A DNA stretch of 64,000 bases from Icerya purchasi (GCA_039619475.1 CM077115.1:150852274-150916273), one strand, 5' to 3'; positions 24,530 through 37,085 are shown, numbered from the stretch's first letter. The notes: generated by a model from the sequence alone, not told the origin. A program made the numbers and translations.

Positions 24530-25600
24530 AACAGTGCCACATCATTTCTTTCTATCAACCGTTGGATAAAAGAACAACTCCCAATGGTACTTTTCCATAA
24601 ATTATTTCGATGATTATTAATCTCGATAGTACATTTAGTACGTGTTCATTTCGCTTTTTTGGCTTCCCTAAAGCTTTTTCTCCACATTTTAAGTCATCTT
24701 TATCTATTTTTTTCACATTTTACACATAACCTTTTATTTGCTCGACCAAATGTGTTATAATCATTAAACACTTAGCACGAATCCAACAAAACTATAGGAA
24801 GCCAAGTATAGTTTGGGAGTTATTACCCATAACCATAGTGCTATATAATGTTAATTTCCCCGTTAATTTTGAGAAATTATTAAATTATTTCGAGAAATAC
24901 TTCGTCTGTTCCCGGAAACATAATTAAAACTTTTTAATAAATCACCGACGTGTCTGCAGGGGAGAGTGTCCCACATTCACGGTGGCGCTATAAGTTTATA
25001 ATAAGAGCTGTGCACTTAAACTATTGATAATAAAACATAGACAACATATTAAGATCGATACACGAGTTCAATTTAAAAACATAGATATTTACATCGATAT
25101 ATTTAATTTGTAAAAATTAATAATTTTAAATATTTAAAACATGTACATACAACTTTTTTTAAATATTTGTAAAATATAAATATAATTTTTTAAATCGGTA
25201 TAATAATCGAATTTTATAGTTAATACCGGATTATAATAAATTCAGTTGAATTATTTTTAAATTTATACAAAAGTTTCCGCAAAATTTAATTTTTTACTTT
25301 TAAAATTTTCGTATCTTGTTCTATAATATATCTCTATAATTATTAGCGATAATAATTCCGGTAGGGCCAATTAAATTTGTTGCTAATTAAATATATATGG
25401 CTGGAATAAATGACGTATTTCGAAGTTCCGCGAGTTTGATCAATATACATTTTATTACGAGTTTTGCATAAGTCCCAGATTTTTTCATATACAACATCGT
25501 AACGCATTATTATTTTGATTATTGTTTACGATGTATTATGATATTTTATGTGTTTTTTCTAAACATATCAGTTTAATGTTTCTATCGTAATTGTAGTACA
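24530..25600. other. Osbp intron 4, no gene recognised
   Basis: AT-rich with no coding sequence or strong repeat seen. Confidence 0.5.
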
Positions 25601-25825
25601 CCATGAACATATCGGAAGAATGTGTTCCCGAAACATGTATGTCGGTAATTTATTAATTATGTTCATGAAAATAAATATAAAGATTAAAATTATTTTCATC
25701 CATTTCTGTATTAACACTTTATTAAACAATATAAAATCTTTATTTAACAGAAATTATTTTTAATTTTTAATTTAAAAATAATTTCTGTTAAATAAAGGTT
25801 TTATATTGTTTAATAAAGTGTAAAT
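25600..25825. repeat. Repeat family C copy with hairpin
   Basis: CCCGAAACATGTATGTCGG lies at 25627-25645, and an inverted pair lies at 25712-25762 and 25770-25822 (CACTTTATTAAACAATATAA against its complement, with AACAGAAATTATTTTT inside). The arms are nearly identical and the spacer is about 10 bases. It shares words with the copy at 14700-14960 (CACTTTATTAAA, ACAGAAA, CCGAAACATGTA). Confidence 0.6.
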
Positions 25826-25829
25826 ATAA

Positions 25830-27390
25830 AGAGTTACTTCACAGTATAAGAAATTGATAATCAAAAATACGTATTCTAGTGTTTACGTTATTTACATAAT
25901 TATTATGAGAAAAAAATGAAATGCAAATTTATTAATATTAACTTCATTTATTACTGAAAAGCCAACGCCTTCTTAAAGGCTGCAGTCGCTGGGGTACATT
26001 CTTGAGTTGAAAATGTAGGTGACATACACACATTATGATAAAGATGTGCAATACGAAACTCGAAAGTTATTAGAATTATTTAACTTTTAATAATCAACAT
26101 ATGTATATACGAGCGCAGTCCAAGTGTGCACATATTTTTACATCGATATGTATAGCGTGGAATGCATACTTGATTGCTTCCACGCAACTATTAACGATTA
26201 TTTCGTTTTTAATCATTTTCATTCTTCGCCGGTAAATTAACTCGTTAATCCGGATATGGTGGCTCTATCGTTCTAGTACTCGACTCCCGCGACAATCACT
26301 TTTTAGAACGTATTTTTCTTTTTAATGTACCGAATAAGAGTTTAAAAAAAAAAAAAAAAAAGGCACTTTCTTTTAACGTAATAAATAATTTATTAAAATC
26401 TCCGTTGAAGAATTTTTTAATTATTTTCAAAGACGGAGCAGCAAAAATTTCATAGCAATTCTTGAATTTTTAATGCTGAGACGGAAAATTTCGTTCAAAT
26501 AATATACCGGATTCAGTCAGATAGTCCGTTGATGCATTTTATACCGCCCCCTAATAAGATAATTTCTAATTACCGAAATAATACCTTTAAATTCTTGACT
26601 TAAAATTAATTTGTACCGTAATTACAAATTTTCGAATTTAATATGCGGTTCTCCCATTTATACGTATAAAATATGTAATCGGTATATGTGTATGCAGTTT
26701 TTAAATTTTTCGTATTTTACACCAACTTTGAAGTGTAAATTTCCATCTATTGTTAACGAAATTAGCGACACGTATTGCACTAAAATCTGTGCACGCACAT
26801 CGATCAGCGTGTCATAAAATTATTACATCCAAAATCTGAGTTTTAAATAGTTTTTGCGATGTTATAAAATTACTACAACCAAATCAATTTAACGAATTTT
26901 GTAACCGAACTATAGGCAACGAAAAATTTATCCAAAAATAAAAATTGAATTTCAAGTTTCACGCTGACATATACTACTTCAGGGACGTGTAGCTTATACA
27001 GACAGGTGTAGATTTTTAACAAAAACACATTTCCACCAGGCAATAAATATAATGGATGAGACTGGAATGAGATCTGTGATTAAACTTGTCTTAATGCAAT
27101 AACTCTGTGCTTCTATAATCAATTATAACTTTACTGCGCAAAAGAATATAAAAAACCAAAGTCTCCGGTAGTTCAAGAGTAAAATCAAGAAAAAAATTTT
27201 TTACTTAAAGTACAAACGAAACTATCGCAGAAAATAATTACATTAAATTTAGCCCTAGTAAATTCTGGTATTAAATATAAGAGAAACGTACGAGTTGTCA
27301 TTAAATGAAGATGTTCCTAATACAAATGCTGACACTACATTCGCTTTGTGGTACATACACAGTCCATGCCGACGGTATGTGAAACACTCG
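25830..27390. other. Osbp intron 4, no gene recognised
   Basis: AT-rich intron with an A run at 26343-26360. Bases 27000-27390 may be the eroded upstream part of the LINE that follows, but I could not support motifs there. Confidence 0.45.
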
Positions 27391-27399
27391 TTATAACAA

Positions 27400-28040
27400 G
27401 CAACATTATTTATAGTTACTTACTCGTAATGTTACTCTTGTAGACGATCATGGAGCAATTAACCGATTACTTAAGTTAAAATGTTGTAGAAGTCGTGACG
27501 ATGATAATTTGCCATCGCTCTTCTTTAGGATGTGTTCTAGCAGTCTAGAAAAGCCATTAATTTTCTAATTTAATTTAATAATTAATTCCAACGTGTGACC
27601 AAACTTTTTTAAACAGGCGAGGGGATAACGCCGATATTTAAATCTGGCGATCAAAGTCTCATCGGAAATTACAGGTCCACCGCTATTTTATCTTCTCCGG
27701 CTAAAATATTGGAAAGCGTAATGTGCATTAAATTGAGTATTTCGAAACTAGAATAATTGCTGGACAGCGTGGATTTGTGTGTCGAAAAAATTAACTGCAA
27801 GTAACCTCGCCACGTCCGTTCACAAAATAATCGAATGGATAAAAAAATCAAATTGAAAGCACCTACTTGGGGATTTTTTAATATGATAAAGTGAATCTCA
27901 TTCGATACTATTGTATAAATATGGTGTCGAAGTTTCCTTCGGATGTTTGATTTATCAATTTGCAGCCAAAAAGTTCCATTAGATTAATGGTGACGAAATG
28001 TTTTCAAGTATAATTTCTTCCCACTCGACTACTAGTTGCT
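27400..28040 (+). mobile_element. Decayed LINE fragment, Jockey/CR1-type RT
   Basis: LPSLFFRMCSSSLEKPLIF (about 27513-27567) resembles the P-x-x-L-K-x-C region. ITPIFKSGDQSLIGNYRSTA then ILSSPAKILESV (27625-27723) matches the K-x-G-D...NYRPI-LS block of Jockey/CR1-type reverse transcriptases. After a frameshift, GFVCRKKLTASNLAT matches the H-G-F-x-x-x-R-S-T-x-TNL block. The catalytic YADD region is missing and stops are frequent. It is a different LINE family from those at 590 and 35235. Confidence 0.75.
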
Positions 28041-28044
28041 GCGT

Positions 28045-28865
28045 TTTTTCTTTTCATTACTTTTTTCAACAACCTGATTTATTAGAATCGCCAATGCCGA
28101 TTTTCATTCAACCGAGGTAGTAAAAATTGACACCATAATCTAAATGGGCCAGTCGAAAAAAACTAATGGTAAACCGGATGGAGTGTTTCTGAAGTCTAAG
28201 CCAAAAAGCGACACTTAGCAGACAGAAAAAAAAAAAAAAACTTTTTGTAACATACAAACCTTTTAGAAGAGTGGTCAGCAATTGCAAGCGTTCCAAAAAC
28301 ACGTACATTTAGAGGATTTATGTTTTTCGCCAGCCAAAATTTCGTAAATTCCGATTTTTCTAAATTTCGAAACGAGAGCTTGCGATTTTTTGGAACGCTG
28401 TGACAATAGCCCGAGCTAATTTAAAATATTCTACATTCGAAAATGAAACCTGTAAGTTACATAACATGGAACGAAATAATTAGCGACGCCATTACACTTA
28501 CAGAATAACCAACATATTTCCGCCATCTCGAATATTTTTTTACGGTATAGTTTATTAATGAATGCGTTACCTTTCCTTTTCATGCAGAAAACGCTACACA
28601 CTCTAAAGACTTCTTCAAATCTACACGAATAATAATATTGTAAAAAAGGCTAAAAATCGCTTCTGTTATACGTTTATATTATATACGTTTACACGAGTGT
28701 CCATAAATCTTCAAACACAGCTGGATTAATTTAAAAAAAAAAAAATGTTTTCCCTGCCAGATTTCTAATAATCTCAAGTGTTACATACAACTTCTGATAT
28801 GTTTTATTTCTCTAGAATAATTTTAGATGTGGAATAGGAAAAAGTAATCGGAATAAAATTCTTTT
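28045..28865. other. Osbp intron 4, no gene recognised
   Basis: AT-rich, with an A run at 28227-28240. No coding sequence supported. Confidence 0.5.
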
Positions 28866-28869
28866 TATA

Positions 28870-29842
28870 AAAAACGGGCACGGAAAAGGGGTTAGGCGAG
28901 AGGAGGCCCACTCTCTCCAACCTTATTTAACTGTACATTAGAAGAAGTTTTTAGGGAAATGAACTGGGAAAATAAGGAAATAAATATAAATGGCAGAAAA
29001 TTATCAAATTTAAGATTTTCGGGTGACATTATCCTTCTTTCCTCTTCCTTAGAAGAACTGAGGGAAATTTTATTAGAGCTAGACATGAAAGGATCAAAAG
29101 TTGAACAATCTATTTATCTATTAACACCCTAAAAACTAAAATATTAACTAAGCCAATAATCCAGAGAGAAATACAGGTAAATCATAATCTAATAGAACGA
29201 AGCGACATACTTAGGTAAACAAATATTATTTGAGAATAGGATGAAAAACAAAGAAAACGCGAGAATTATTAAGACGTGGAGTAAGTATTGGTCACTGAAA
29301 AGAATATTTAAAGATCCTTTCAGTAATCTTCGTAAAAGTCAAATTTTTTTAACATGTGTCTACTACCTGTCTTAACTTATTGGTGCCAAACTTGGACATT
29401 GAACACAAAAATTATAAATAAACTAAGGGTAACACAAAACACGCTAGAAAGATCAATACTTAATATAAGGATAAGAGATCGAACAAGAATAACAGAAATA
29501 AAACGGCTTTTAGGCAGCAATATTGAACTATGTTAAAAGGAGAAAATGGGAATAGGCTGACCATGTAACAAGATTAAGAGACGACCGTTGGACATATAAG
29601 TGTCCACTTTTTGGTACCTTTCACATTGCAGAACGAGGTCATCAAAAAGGTAGATGGAAAGATGAAATAAATCAATTTTTAAATAATAGACATTTTGAAA
29701 AAATGGCAATTAATAGATTAACATTTGTAACGGTTAATACCTTTGCTCTTCATGGGCCGAGGAAATTTTACTTATAAATAATTAATTTTTTGTGTAATAT
29801 CCTAATAATGTATAATTTTCTCAATAAAGGTATTTTGATTTG

Positions 29843-29845
<3 letters not shown>
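28870..29845 (+). mobile_element. 5'-truncated LINE with intact 3' tail
   Basis: It starts inside the RT domain. A block like KGVRQGDPLSP-LFN appears with one frameshift at 28875-28930. Next come EEVFREMNWE, NLRFSGDIILLSSSLEELRE (29005-29064; FSGD stands where FADD is catalytic), LLPVLTYWCQTWTLNTKIIN (29360-29420) and VTQNTLERSILNIRIRDRTR. The 3' UTR ends CAATAAAGGTATTTTGATTT at 29822-29841 and then passes into a TA run. The tail with AATAAA is well preserved, but the active site is damaged and several frames are needed. It is related to LINE families common in beetles and other insects. Confidence 0.8.

Positions 29846-29846
<1 letters not shown>

Positions 29847-29886
<40 letters not shown>
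29847..29886. repeat. (TA)n microsatellite
   Basis: About 20 TA units follow the LINE 3' end directly. They may be the target site or an expanded tail. Confidence 0.95.
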
Positions 29887-29887
<1 letters not shown>

Positions 29888-29905
29888 TCGGTCACTTTGG
29901 CCTCG

Positions 29906-29924
29906 CAAGGGGCTGCGCCCCTTG
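29906..29924. repeat. GC-rich perfect hairpin
   Basis: CAAGGGGC, TGC, GCCCCTTG form an 8-base perfect stem with a 3-base loop in very AT-rich surroundings, followed by ACCCCTCCTGC. Such a hairpin may be a transcription or transposition terminator of an unidentified element. Function not known. Confidence 0.7.
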
Positions 29925-29985
29925 ACCCCTCCTGCTTTCATTCCTGTCTCTTTCTCTTCTATACTTTGCATAAAATGATCAAAAT

Positions 29986-30393
29986 TTACAACGTAATTCT
30001 TACTGGCATCAACACACAAAAATCCTATTCTAACATTTACCTTCCGTTATTTAAAATTAAGACATTTTTTCGTTACATTTTTCGTTACATTTTTAGTTAC
30101 ATATTTCATTACATAAAATTGTGACATTTTTTAAATAACAATAACAAAAATCCTACAAAATATAACAAACGTTACATAAAATTGGGACATTTTTCTGGGA
30201 CATTTTTTTGGGACATTTAGCGTTACATAAAATTGGGACATTTTTCTGGGACATTTTTCTGGGACATTTTTTTGGGACATTTAGCGTTACATAAAATTGG
30301 GACATTTTTCTGGGACATTTTTCTGGGACATTTTTTGGGACATTTTTTTGGGACATTTTTTCGAATGGGGGGTAGCCTAAGAATTACGTTGTA

Positions 30394-30394
<1 letters not shown>
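29986..30394. mobile_element. MITE, family A copy 2 with internal tandem array
   Basis: The 17-base ends TTACAACGTAATTCTTA (29986-30002) and TAAGAATTACGTTGTAA (30378-30394) are perfect inverted repeats. The right end continues into GGCTACCCCCCATTCGAAAA (reverse complement), which matches copy 1 at 6019. The left end diverges after the 17 bases. The right half is filled by a tandem array of GGGACATTTTTCT units. It is non-coding. Confidence 0.8.
30171..30356. repeat. Tandem array of a 13-base unit in a higher-order repeat
   Basis: GGGACATTTTTCT and close variants repeat about ten times. They are grouped in three larger units, each starting CGTTACATAAAATTGGGACA, at about 30170, 30222 and 30286, with lengths of about 51, 64 and over 64 bases. 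The unit derives from the subterminal TTTTATGTAACG/GGGACA words of MITE family A. The minus strand gives an open repetitive reading, which I treat as a by-product of the repeat. Confidence 0.85.

Positions 30395-30396
<2 letters not shown>

Positions 30397-30424
<28 letters not shown>
30397..30424. repeat. (TA)n microsatellite
   Basis: TA run directly beside the right end of MITE family A copy 2. Confidence 0.9.
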
Positions 30425-33334
30425 GTTCCTATAATTTACGCCGGTTATCAGTTTTATTTATAACCATTATTTTAACACCCGATTTTCTTAAATTGTACCG
30501 ACTTTACAACTCATCCGCTATTTACCGCATTTGTTTTTCCTGTCATATTCATCCACTACGCTTCAGAGAATGATGAAATATAGCATATACACCTATTCTA
30601 ATCCATTACTTCCGTTGTAAGGTTAGTAAGCGCTTAATACGGCAGCCGTTTTACATGCGAGGAAAACTGTTTGTCAGCACACCACCAAAACAAATAACAT
30701 TTATACGCGTTGTAGTGAACATTTTTTTCATTGAATTTGAAAACTCCCTGTATGCTAATAGTGTTGACGACTTCATCGGTGTAAGAAAAGGAAGGATTTT
30801 TCTTTTCAAGCCATAACAGAAAACAATCCACCTTGTTACATAAGGAAAAATGGTCACACCATACACACAAACACTATTTGTGAGAAAGAAGAACGAAGAA
30901 TAAAAATGAAACGTTTAACCTATAGTAAATCACGCCGATCAATAATGTTTATTTTCCTGGAAAATTCGAGATTAATTCTGGTAAATGTAATAAACAGATT
31001 TCGGACATAAACATTCCACCGGTGCACAAAATACGTTGCGGTAATAAGAGTCACCCCACCTCATTTATGTCCACCTCAAATGGGGACTACCATAAACGAT
31101 TAGTCCAAATAAGAATTCTTTCCTAGCAAAATTGAACACTTCTTATGATGAAAATTCCAATTGGGTGAAGCCGCGATTAAAATAGCATACAATTTATAAG
31201 TAAGCTGAAACTTGTGGTGTTTAACGTACGAGAACTGATCAAAAAGTTTTTGGATAAACGTGACTGTAATCGACCTACTCTATACCTAGTGCATTTCTCT
31301 TTACGGAATGTAAAAAAAGGCTTCATCTTTCCTTTCTAAAATGAGCATACGTCGAAATTACGACTTGAAATGATTCCCAAAATATGATCAACACTTTTGC
31401 CAGGACACCGCAAGGCAGATTTTGATAATTTTTAATTGTAAAAAATTCAAAGAAATACTTTTTCATTATGAAGTAGCAAGTATTCTTATGTGTTACATGG
31501 TGAATGCATGCATATGTGCGTTATATGTGATTGGCGTGTGTGTGTGTGTGTGTGTGTGTGCCTGTATGGTGGATGTGTGTATTAAAGTGTGTTTTGCTCA
31601 TGGTTTGTGTGTTGTTATATATTTATTATATATACATGTATATAGATCTAATGTATACACTGTAATTGGCTTCATGCTGTTGTGTATACCCCCCTATTAA
31701 ATAAATAAATAATACAATTTCTAAAATATTTTAATCTCCTTCTGAGTATTCGCTTTTTCGGTGCAGTGTCTTTTCTCTGAACATCCATTTTTTGTGAAAC
31801 GCCCAAAAAGAAAAGCTGGCTGGACAAATTTCTGTTCCTCTTTCTCCCGTACCCTACTCCCATGTCACATTTTTTAAAACTCCTCTATCAGAATGTCCCT
31901 TTAACCTTACGATTCCTCAAGACAGATTAATTTGGTTCACCGGTTCCATTGCTTCTTCGAACGGCTTTACTCTTCTGCTTCTTCCCTTGGCCCTCTTCCA
32001 CACTTTCTATCAGCTAACTTCAACCTTATTGTTCTTCTTTAAGTAATTCCTTTTCCAAATATCCTTTCCTAGAATTGATGACATATCTTTTCTTATCCTA
32101 AAAAACTTTTCTGATCAGTCTCCTGAAACTCTTCTCAATATATTTCTTTTCTTTTCACTCGTTCCATTCCTCCTTCTCGGAATTCTTTTATCGTTCTGTC
32201 TCTATAAGGGAAAAAAAACAAACTACTCTGCTTTACGTCTAGCTATTTGAAAATATGTTGAATAAACGACTTGTTTGATTTCTTGAACATAATAATTTGA
32301 TAATATGTTTTATTTACGTCCTTGTCTCGCGACCTTCCGCTCAGAAATTTCTTAAAACTGAGTCTGCGTAAATATTGATACGGATTCGGTATTTGTGTCG
32401 CAATCTTTCGGCGATGCTAGAATTAGAAATTATTCTTCGGTTGTGAATTGTATTTATTCTTGGTTTTTCGAGCACCGTCGAATTACCGCTGTCATCGTCA
32501 TTAAAGATAATTGTGCGGCTAATGGCATCATCCGCGTCCGATTAATTTTGGACGTGTGTTGTGGGATTGTGGTCGTGTGAGTGTCGTTGTGGCTAGTGGC
32601 AGCGGTACAGCGTGTGTCCGAGGTAGGTACGTATTGTCCGGTGGTGGTCAGCAGAACTGAACTGACAGAAGTTATCATGTAAACGAGTAGCTGTTATCCG
32701 ATAAGAATCGCGCTAGTCTTTTGGCTTTTATCTTCCCGTTCAGGTACGAATTAATTGTGTGTATGGTCGATTATTAGTTGTCGTTGTTACTTTGTTGCGA
32801 ACGGAGCTGTTCTATAACATCGCACGTTTACGTTCGCTGGTCTTTTTCCGTGATTTCTATTATGCATGCCTTTATTGTCGATTTGCAAAAATATATACGT
32901 GATATACCACCGGACGTTTGTTTTTCTCGGTATTATAAAATTAAATAACTAATCACAGTGAAAGGTGTGAGGCCTATCCTCACTGACGCCGGAATGGAAC
33001 AAAAAAAAAAAAAGTTGAATTCATTTTAGTGGCCCAATAAAATTACTACTCGTTTTAGTGGCTTTCCAGAACAGGGATCCGTAAGGAACGATTCGTTTTA
33101 ATATGCACATTACTACACTCAGATATCCTCTTGTGCAGCAGAACATTTTTAAATTAAACGCAACGTTAGATATCTACAAAACATTCTCTCCGCTTTACCA
33201 AAACAGATATTCAATGAAGGATTTTTTGTGTTGATCGCTATTTTATGCAGCGCATTTTCATATCGAATTTCACCTGGTTTTTACTCGTGCTATGTAATTT
33301 TCAAGCAAATTCACACACACGCGCACGCACACAT

Positions 33335-33381
<47 letters not shown>

Positions 33382-35229
33382 TAACTCTACAAGCAGGAGT
33401 TCAGCATGCGGGAAAATAGACTCTGGTAAATCGTGTTGGTAATTCATTATATCTACCTCTGTGAACGAAGCATTCTAATTTCACATGATGGAAACAGGAT
33501 TGAAACGATTCTATTGAACTCTTAAAATTCATATTTCTTATTTCATCTTGAACGTGTTTTCGTTTTTTTCCAGGTCGTATGAAATTTTTTTCTAGACTTG
33601 AGATGTACACTACTACTTTTATTTCTTAAAAACTAGAAAATTCTTTAATCGAAATTCTTTCGACTGTACAACCTAAAAACGACCAATCGCCGTACAAATC
33701 AACATTAGTGATTAATAAAGTTTTATTCGTTGATAATAAATATTTTTTAAGCTATGTTTCCTGCAATACAAACACTAAATAAAATAAAATATTCCGGTTG
33801 TGAACATTTCTATGAATAAAGAACACCAAAAACAAAATGAATAGTAAGAAGAACTCTTTCATTTTATATTGCTTTTAAACGGTTTCTAGAAAGATACACT
33901 TTATAGGATTGCATATTCTATTCTCTGAAATTACACCTAACACACTTGGATGTTATCTAAGAATAAGAATGTAGAAAAGTAGTTTCCAATGGTCCTTATA
34001 ACAATTCAAGTTTTTCACCGCTTCCTCCGGTATTTCTAAATTAATTGGAAATCTAAAAAGATTCGTTATCTCCTGTTCCATCGTTTTTATAAAATTTTAA
34101 TATTTCATGTTTTATTAAAAATTAAACAGCAACGCGTGACATTAAAAAACTTTAGAACTAGATCAGTACGCGTAATTACTTTCTAAGGTTCCACTTAAAA
34201 TCCGTAGATTAGCAACTTTTTCTAGATCATCAAAACGTACCACCGTTGCACTTTATTATTCCCTAAAAATATGCCTAAAACGGAGGTAAATTTGTACTAA
34301 AATATATTAAATCATAAACACCTGGCTCTGTATACATCTAGCAAATGCATCCTAAAAAACCAGCTCGTTCCAATAAATTCAAGGGGAGCTGCAAATAATG
34401 TTGAAAATCAAAAAAACCGATACTGATTAAGAACGATTTTTTTCCTTTAAAAGTAAAAACAAAAGTCTTTTAACCGGCAGTATCCTCTCGTCATTTCTCT
34501 CTTCAAATGGCCGAACTAAAAACAATTACAGTTTAAGAAATAAATAAATGAATCTGAATATTGTTTCAATATAACATTTCACACTCGTACATCTATATAA
34601 TATCATGAATAATTGTTGAGAAGAGGCTGACATCGTGTTAGATAATAATAAATCAATTTTTGTTTGCACTTATATTCTCGGCTTTTAATTAAAATTAAGA
34701 AAAATCTAACGAATTGAAAGAAACAACACTCATACTGTATCCAAGTTCAAAGATCTATGATGAAGCCAATGTTACCAGTACAAAGTTGAAAAAAAGATGT
34801 AACTTCTCACATATTCTAAAGGTAATATAAAATAAAATCTTATAAATATAATTCCTCAAAGTCAATGTAAAAATTGGGAAAGGCACTAAAAACGCGACTA
34901 CAGCAATTTCGAATACCACAAAATTCGTAGTAACAAATTACAAGGAGAATAATTGCTTACGAAATGAACAGAAATTAATTTAAACGCAAATACTCCATCG
35001 CAGAACCTAAACATAAAAAAACGTACAATTTCCCCGCTATGTGAAAAAATATAGAATCATGGATATGTTTGAGCTTAGCATAATAATTAATGATTTCCAT
35101 GAAAATTGTAAATAACGTCTTTACATAATTTTTTATAATTCACTTTTAGCGATCAATTGGCATAAAAAGATTGCTCTAAATTTTTCCAATTAATATAAAA
35201 AATCATTAAAAATCTGAAACACTAATTTA

Positions 35230-35230
<1 letters not shown>
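30425..35230. other. Osbp intron 4, no gene recognised
   Basis: Contains a GT run (31536-31560) and an AT run (33339-33372). A pyrimidine-rich stretch at 31720-32200 reads on the minus strand as highly charged, broken frames and may be LINE tail debris. A less AT-rich stretch at 32340-32860 contains donor-like sites GAG|GTAGGT (near 32618) and CAG|GTACGA (near 32743) on the plus strand. I could not support a coding gene in any of these. Confidence 0.45.

Positions 35231-35232
<2 letters not shown>

Positions 35233-35268
<36 letters not shown>
35233..35268. repeat. (TAA)n microsatellite at LINE 3' end
   Basis: Twelve TAA units on the plus strand (TTA on the minus strand) lie where the minus-strand LINE ends. 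This matches the simple-sequence tails of RTE-like and related LINEs. Confidence 0.9.
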
Positions 35269-35270
<2 letters not shown>

Positions 35271-36185
35271 GGCATTCACACTAATATCTGTATACAAAAA
35301 ATGTACGTCCATGGCGTTTGGATGCCACAGTGCCACATCTAAACTAGCTTAAAGCCGTTTCATCACTTTGTTAAGAAGGTTGACGATCAACAAGGCAATG
35401 TCTTTTCTAGACATGGCAGATCTGAACATTTCAATGAGCGAACAGTGGAACCAACGATCCACGAATTTTGTGGGCGCCCTTTTAATCTTTTGCCCAAAAA
35501 CTTTCCTTCCATAATAAGACGTAAAATTTCATATTTTTGGCCTCTCATGATGTGGCCTAGATAACGTAGTTTAGTTTCCTTAATCAAATTTAATAATCCC
35601 GGGTGTTTATTGATTCTTTTAAGGACTTCTTTATTAGTAACTTTAAAGATCCACGGGATTTTCAGCATACGCCTATACGAATATAATTCAAAGGCCGGTA
35701 TACTTCTTTCTAAGGTAGCATTTAACGTCCAACTCTCGTTGCCGTACAGTAAAACCGAGAAAACGTAGCAGCGTAGAATTCTAATGCGTAATCCGAGATT
35801 TAATTCCCTTCTGCTGAGCAGATTCTTCATTTTTATGAGCACTGCCCTCGATTGCTCTATATTCGCGATCGGATTTCTTTCTTACAGCTAGCAACACTAT
35901 CGTCGAGAAAGGTAACCCCAGGTGTATCTAATTGATTTGACCTGTTCTAGTTCTGTCCCATCTGCTTTTATCATTCATTACACAGGCTTCTTAGAGAACA
36001 CTATTACTTTTGTTTTAAAGCTGTTGATAGTGAGCCCACAAGCTTTGCTATAGTCTATAAGTTTGTTCATTATTTTTTGCAGTTCCTCCTCACTATCAAC
36101 TATAATGAGACAGTCATCTGCGTATCGTATATTATTAATTGTGACTCCATTTCCTTAATCACTACCTTTACTCAATTGGAGCTTC
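35235..36185 (-). mobile_element. 5'-truncated LINE with intact YADD box
   Basis: Reading leftwards from 36185: INNIRYADDCLIIVDSEEEL (about 36075-36135) carries an intact catalytic YADD, then DYSKACGLTINSFKTKVIVF. After a short broken part, a 151-codon open stretch (35842-35387) holds RILRCYVFSVLLYGNESWTL, AFELYSYRRMLKIPW, KVTNKEVLKRINKH and LRYLGHIMRGQKYEILRLIM with GKRLKGRPQNSW. The final codons continue in another frame, ending NLLNKVMKRL near 35350. A UTR and the TAA tail follow. Its upstream RT and endonuclease are missing. Confidence 0.85.
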
Positions 36186-36439
36186 CGCTATAATAAGTTG
36201 TTAGGATGTTCAAAAAATTAATAATTATTTTAAATGATATATAGTCTCTAAACCACCATATTCAGTTTAGACAAAAAACATCAATATGTTACCTCAATTC
36301 ACAAAATCTGCATAATGATTTCCGTTCATTCGTTTAGCATTGAACTTATATTGGATATGTAAAAAAAAAAAAAAATTGCTGAATCCAGAAATAAAAATAT
36401 TTTCGGTTCATGAAATACGCATGATGATTTTTTTTTTCA

Positions 36440-37085
36440 TTTCACATATCATCATCATCATCACAGTGCTATACGCATTTACTGCGCGTAAGCGATCATT
36501 TTGACTTAAATCCACCGTTTTCTCGCTGCTCCATCATGCGTCTTCCCGTCCATTGACGTATATTTCTCGTCCATATCTTTCTCCGTCCTCTAGCTCTTCT
36601 TCCATCAATTTTTCCTTGGATAATTGTTCTTAATAGTTCATACGCCCTTCCTCTAACAATATGTCCAAAATAGCTTGATTTCCTCTTCTTAATTATGTTC
36701 AAGATTTTCCTTTCCGTATTGGCTTTCTTCAGTACCATATCGTTCCTCATCTTCTGTGTCCATGATATCTTCATACTTCTTCTGTGCAGCCACATTTCAC
36801 ACGATTCAAAATATTTCAGTGTTTTTGCTGTGTATGTTGCCGCCTCCGCTCCATATAATAGGATAGAATAAATGTAGCACCTTATGAAATCTTGTCTGAT
36901 TTTCAACTTCAAAGATCCACCTGTGAGTAAATTTTTCATCCTTTGAAAAGCTTGTTTTGCTTGAGCACATCTTCTCCTAACTTCTATATCCGGATTTAGA
37001 TCTTCTGTTATGTAACATCCCAGCTACTTACAATTCTTTAACCCGTTCCACGTTTTTACCATTAATTTTTATTGTAACATATACA
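36440..37085 (-). mobile_element. 5'-truncated LINE, second family member
   Basis: A 147-codon open segment (36939-36496) reads RCYIYSILLYGAEAATYTAK, CEMWLHRRSMKISWTQKM, SSYFGHIVRGRAYELLRTII and GKIDGRRARGRRKIWTRNIR. Upstream, after a frameshift, INGKNVERVK and broken Y-L-G-x-x-I and D-L-N-P-D-I-E-V-R-R-R blocks precede it (36940-37085). It is related to the LINE at 35235 but clearly diverged. The 3' end passes into a GAT repeat near 36455-36470. The RT catalytic core is absent. Confidence 0.85.

Noticed and set aside
30153..30356. Minus-strand repetitive protein with recurring NVPKKCPRKMSQ units
   Set aside because: It is a by-product of the 13-base tandem array in the MITE. There is no start context or conserved family.
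30634..30870. Minus-strand 78-codon frame with YKCYLFWWCADK
   Set aside because: No recognised motif, overlapped by another open frame, and no supporting splice or promoter signal.
31230..31290. AACTGATCAAAAAGTTTTTGG as a possible mariner end
   Set aside because: No inverted partner found within 2 kb and no transposase remnant nearby.
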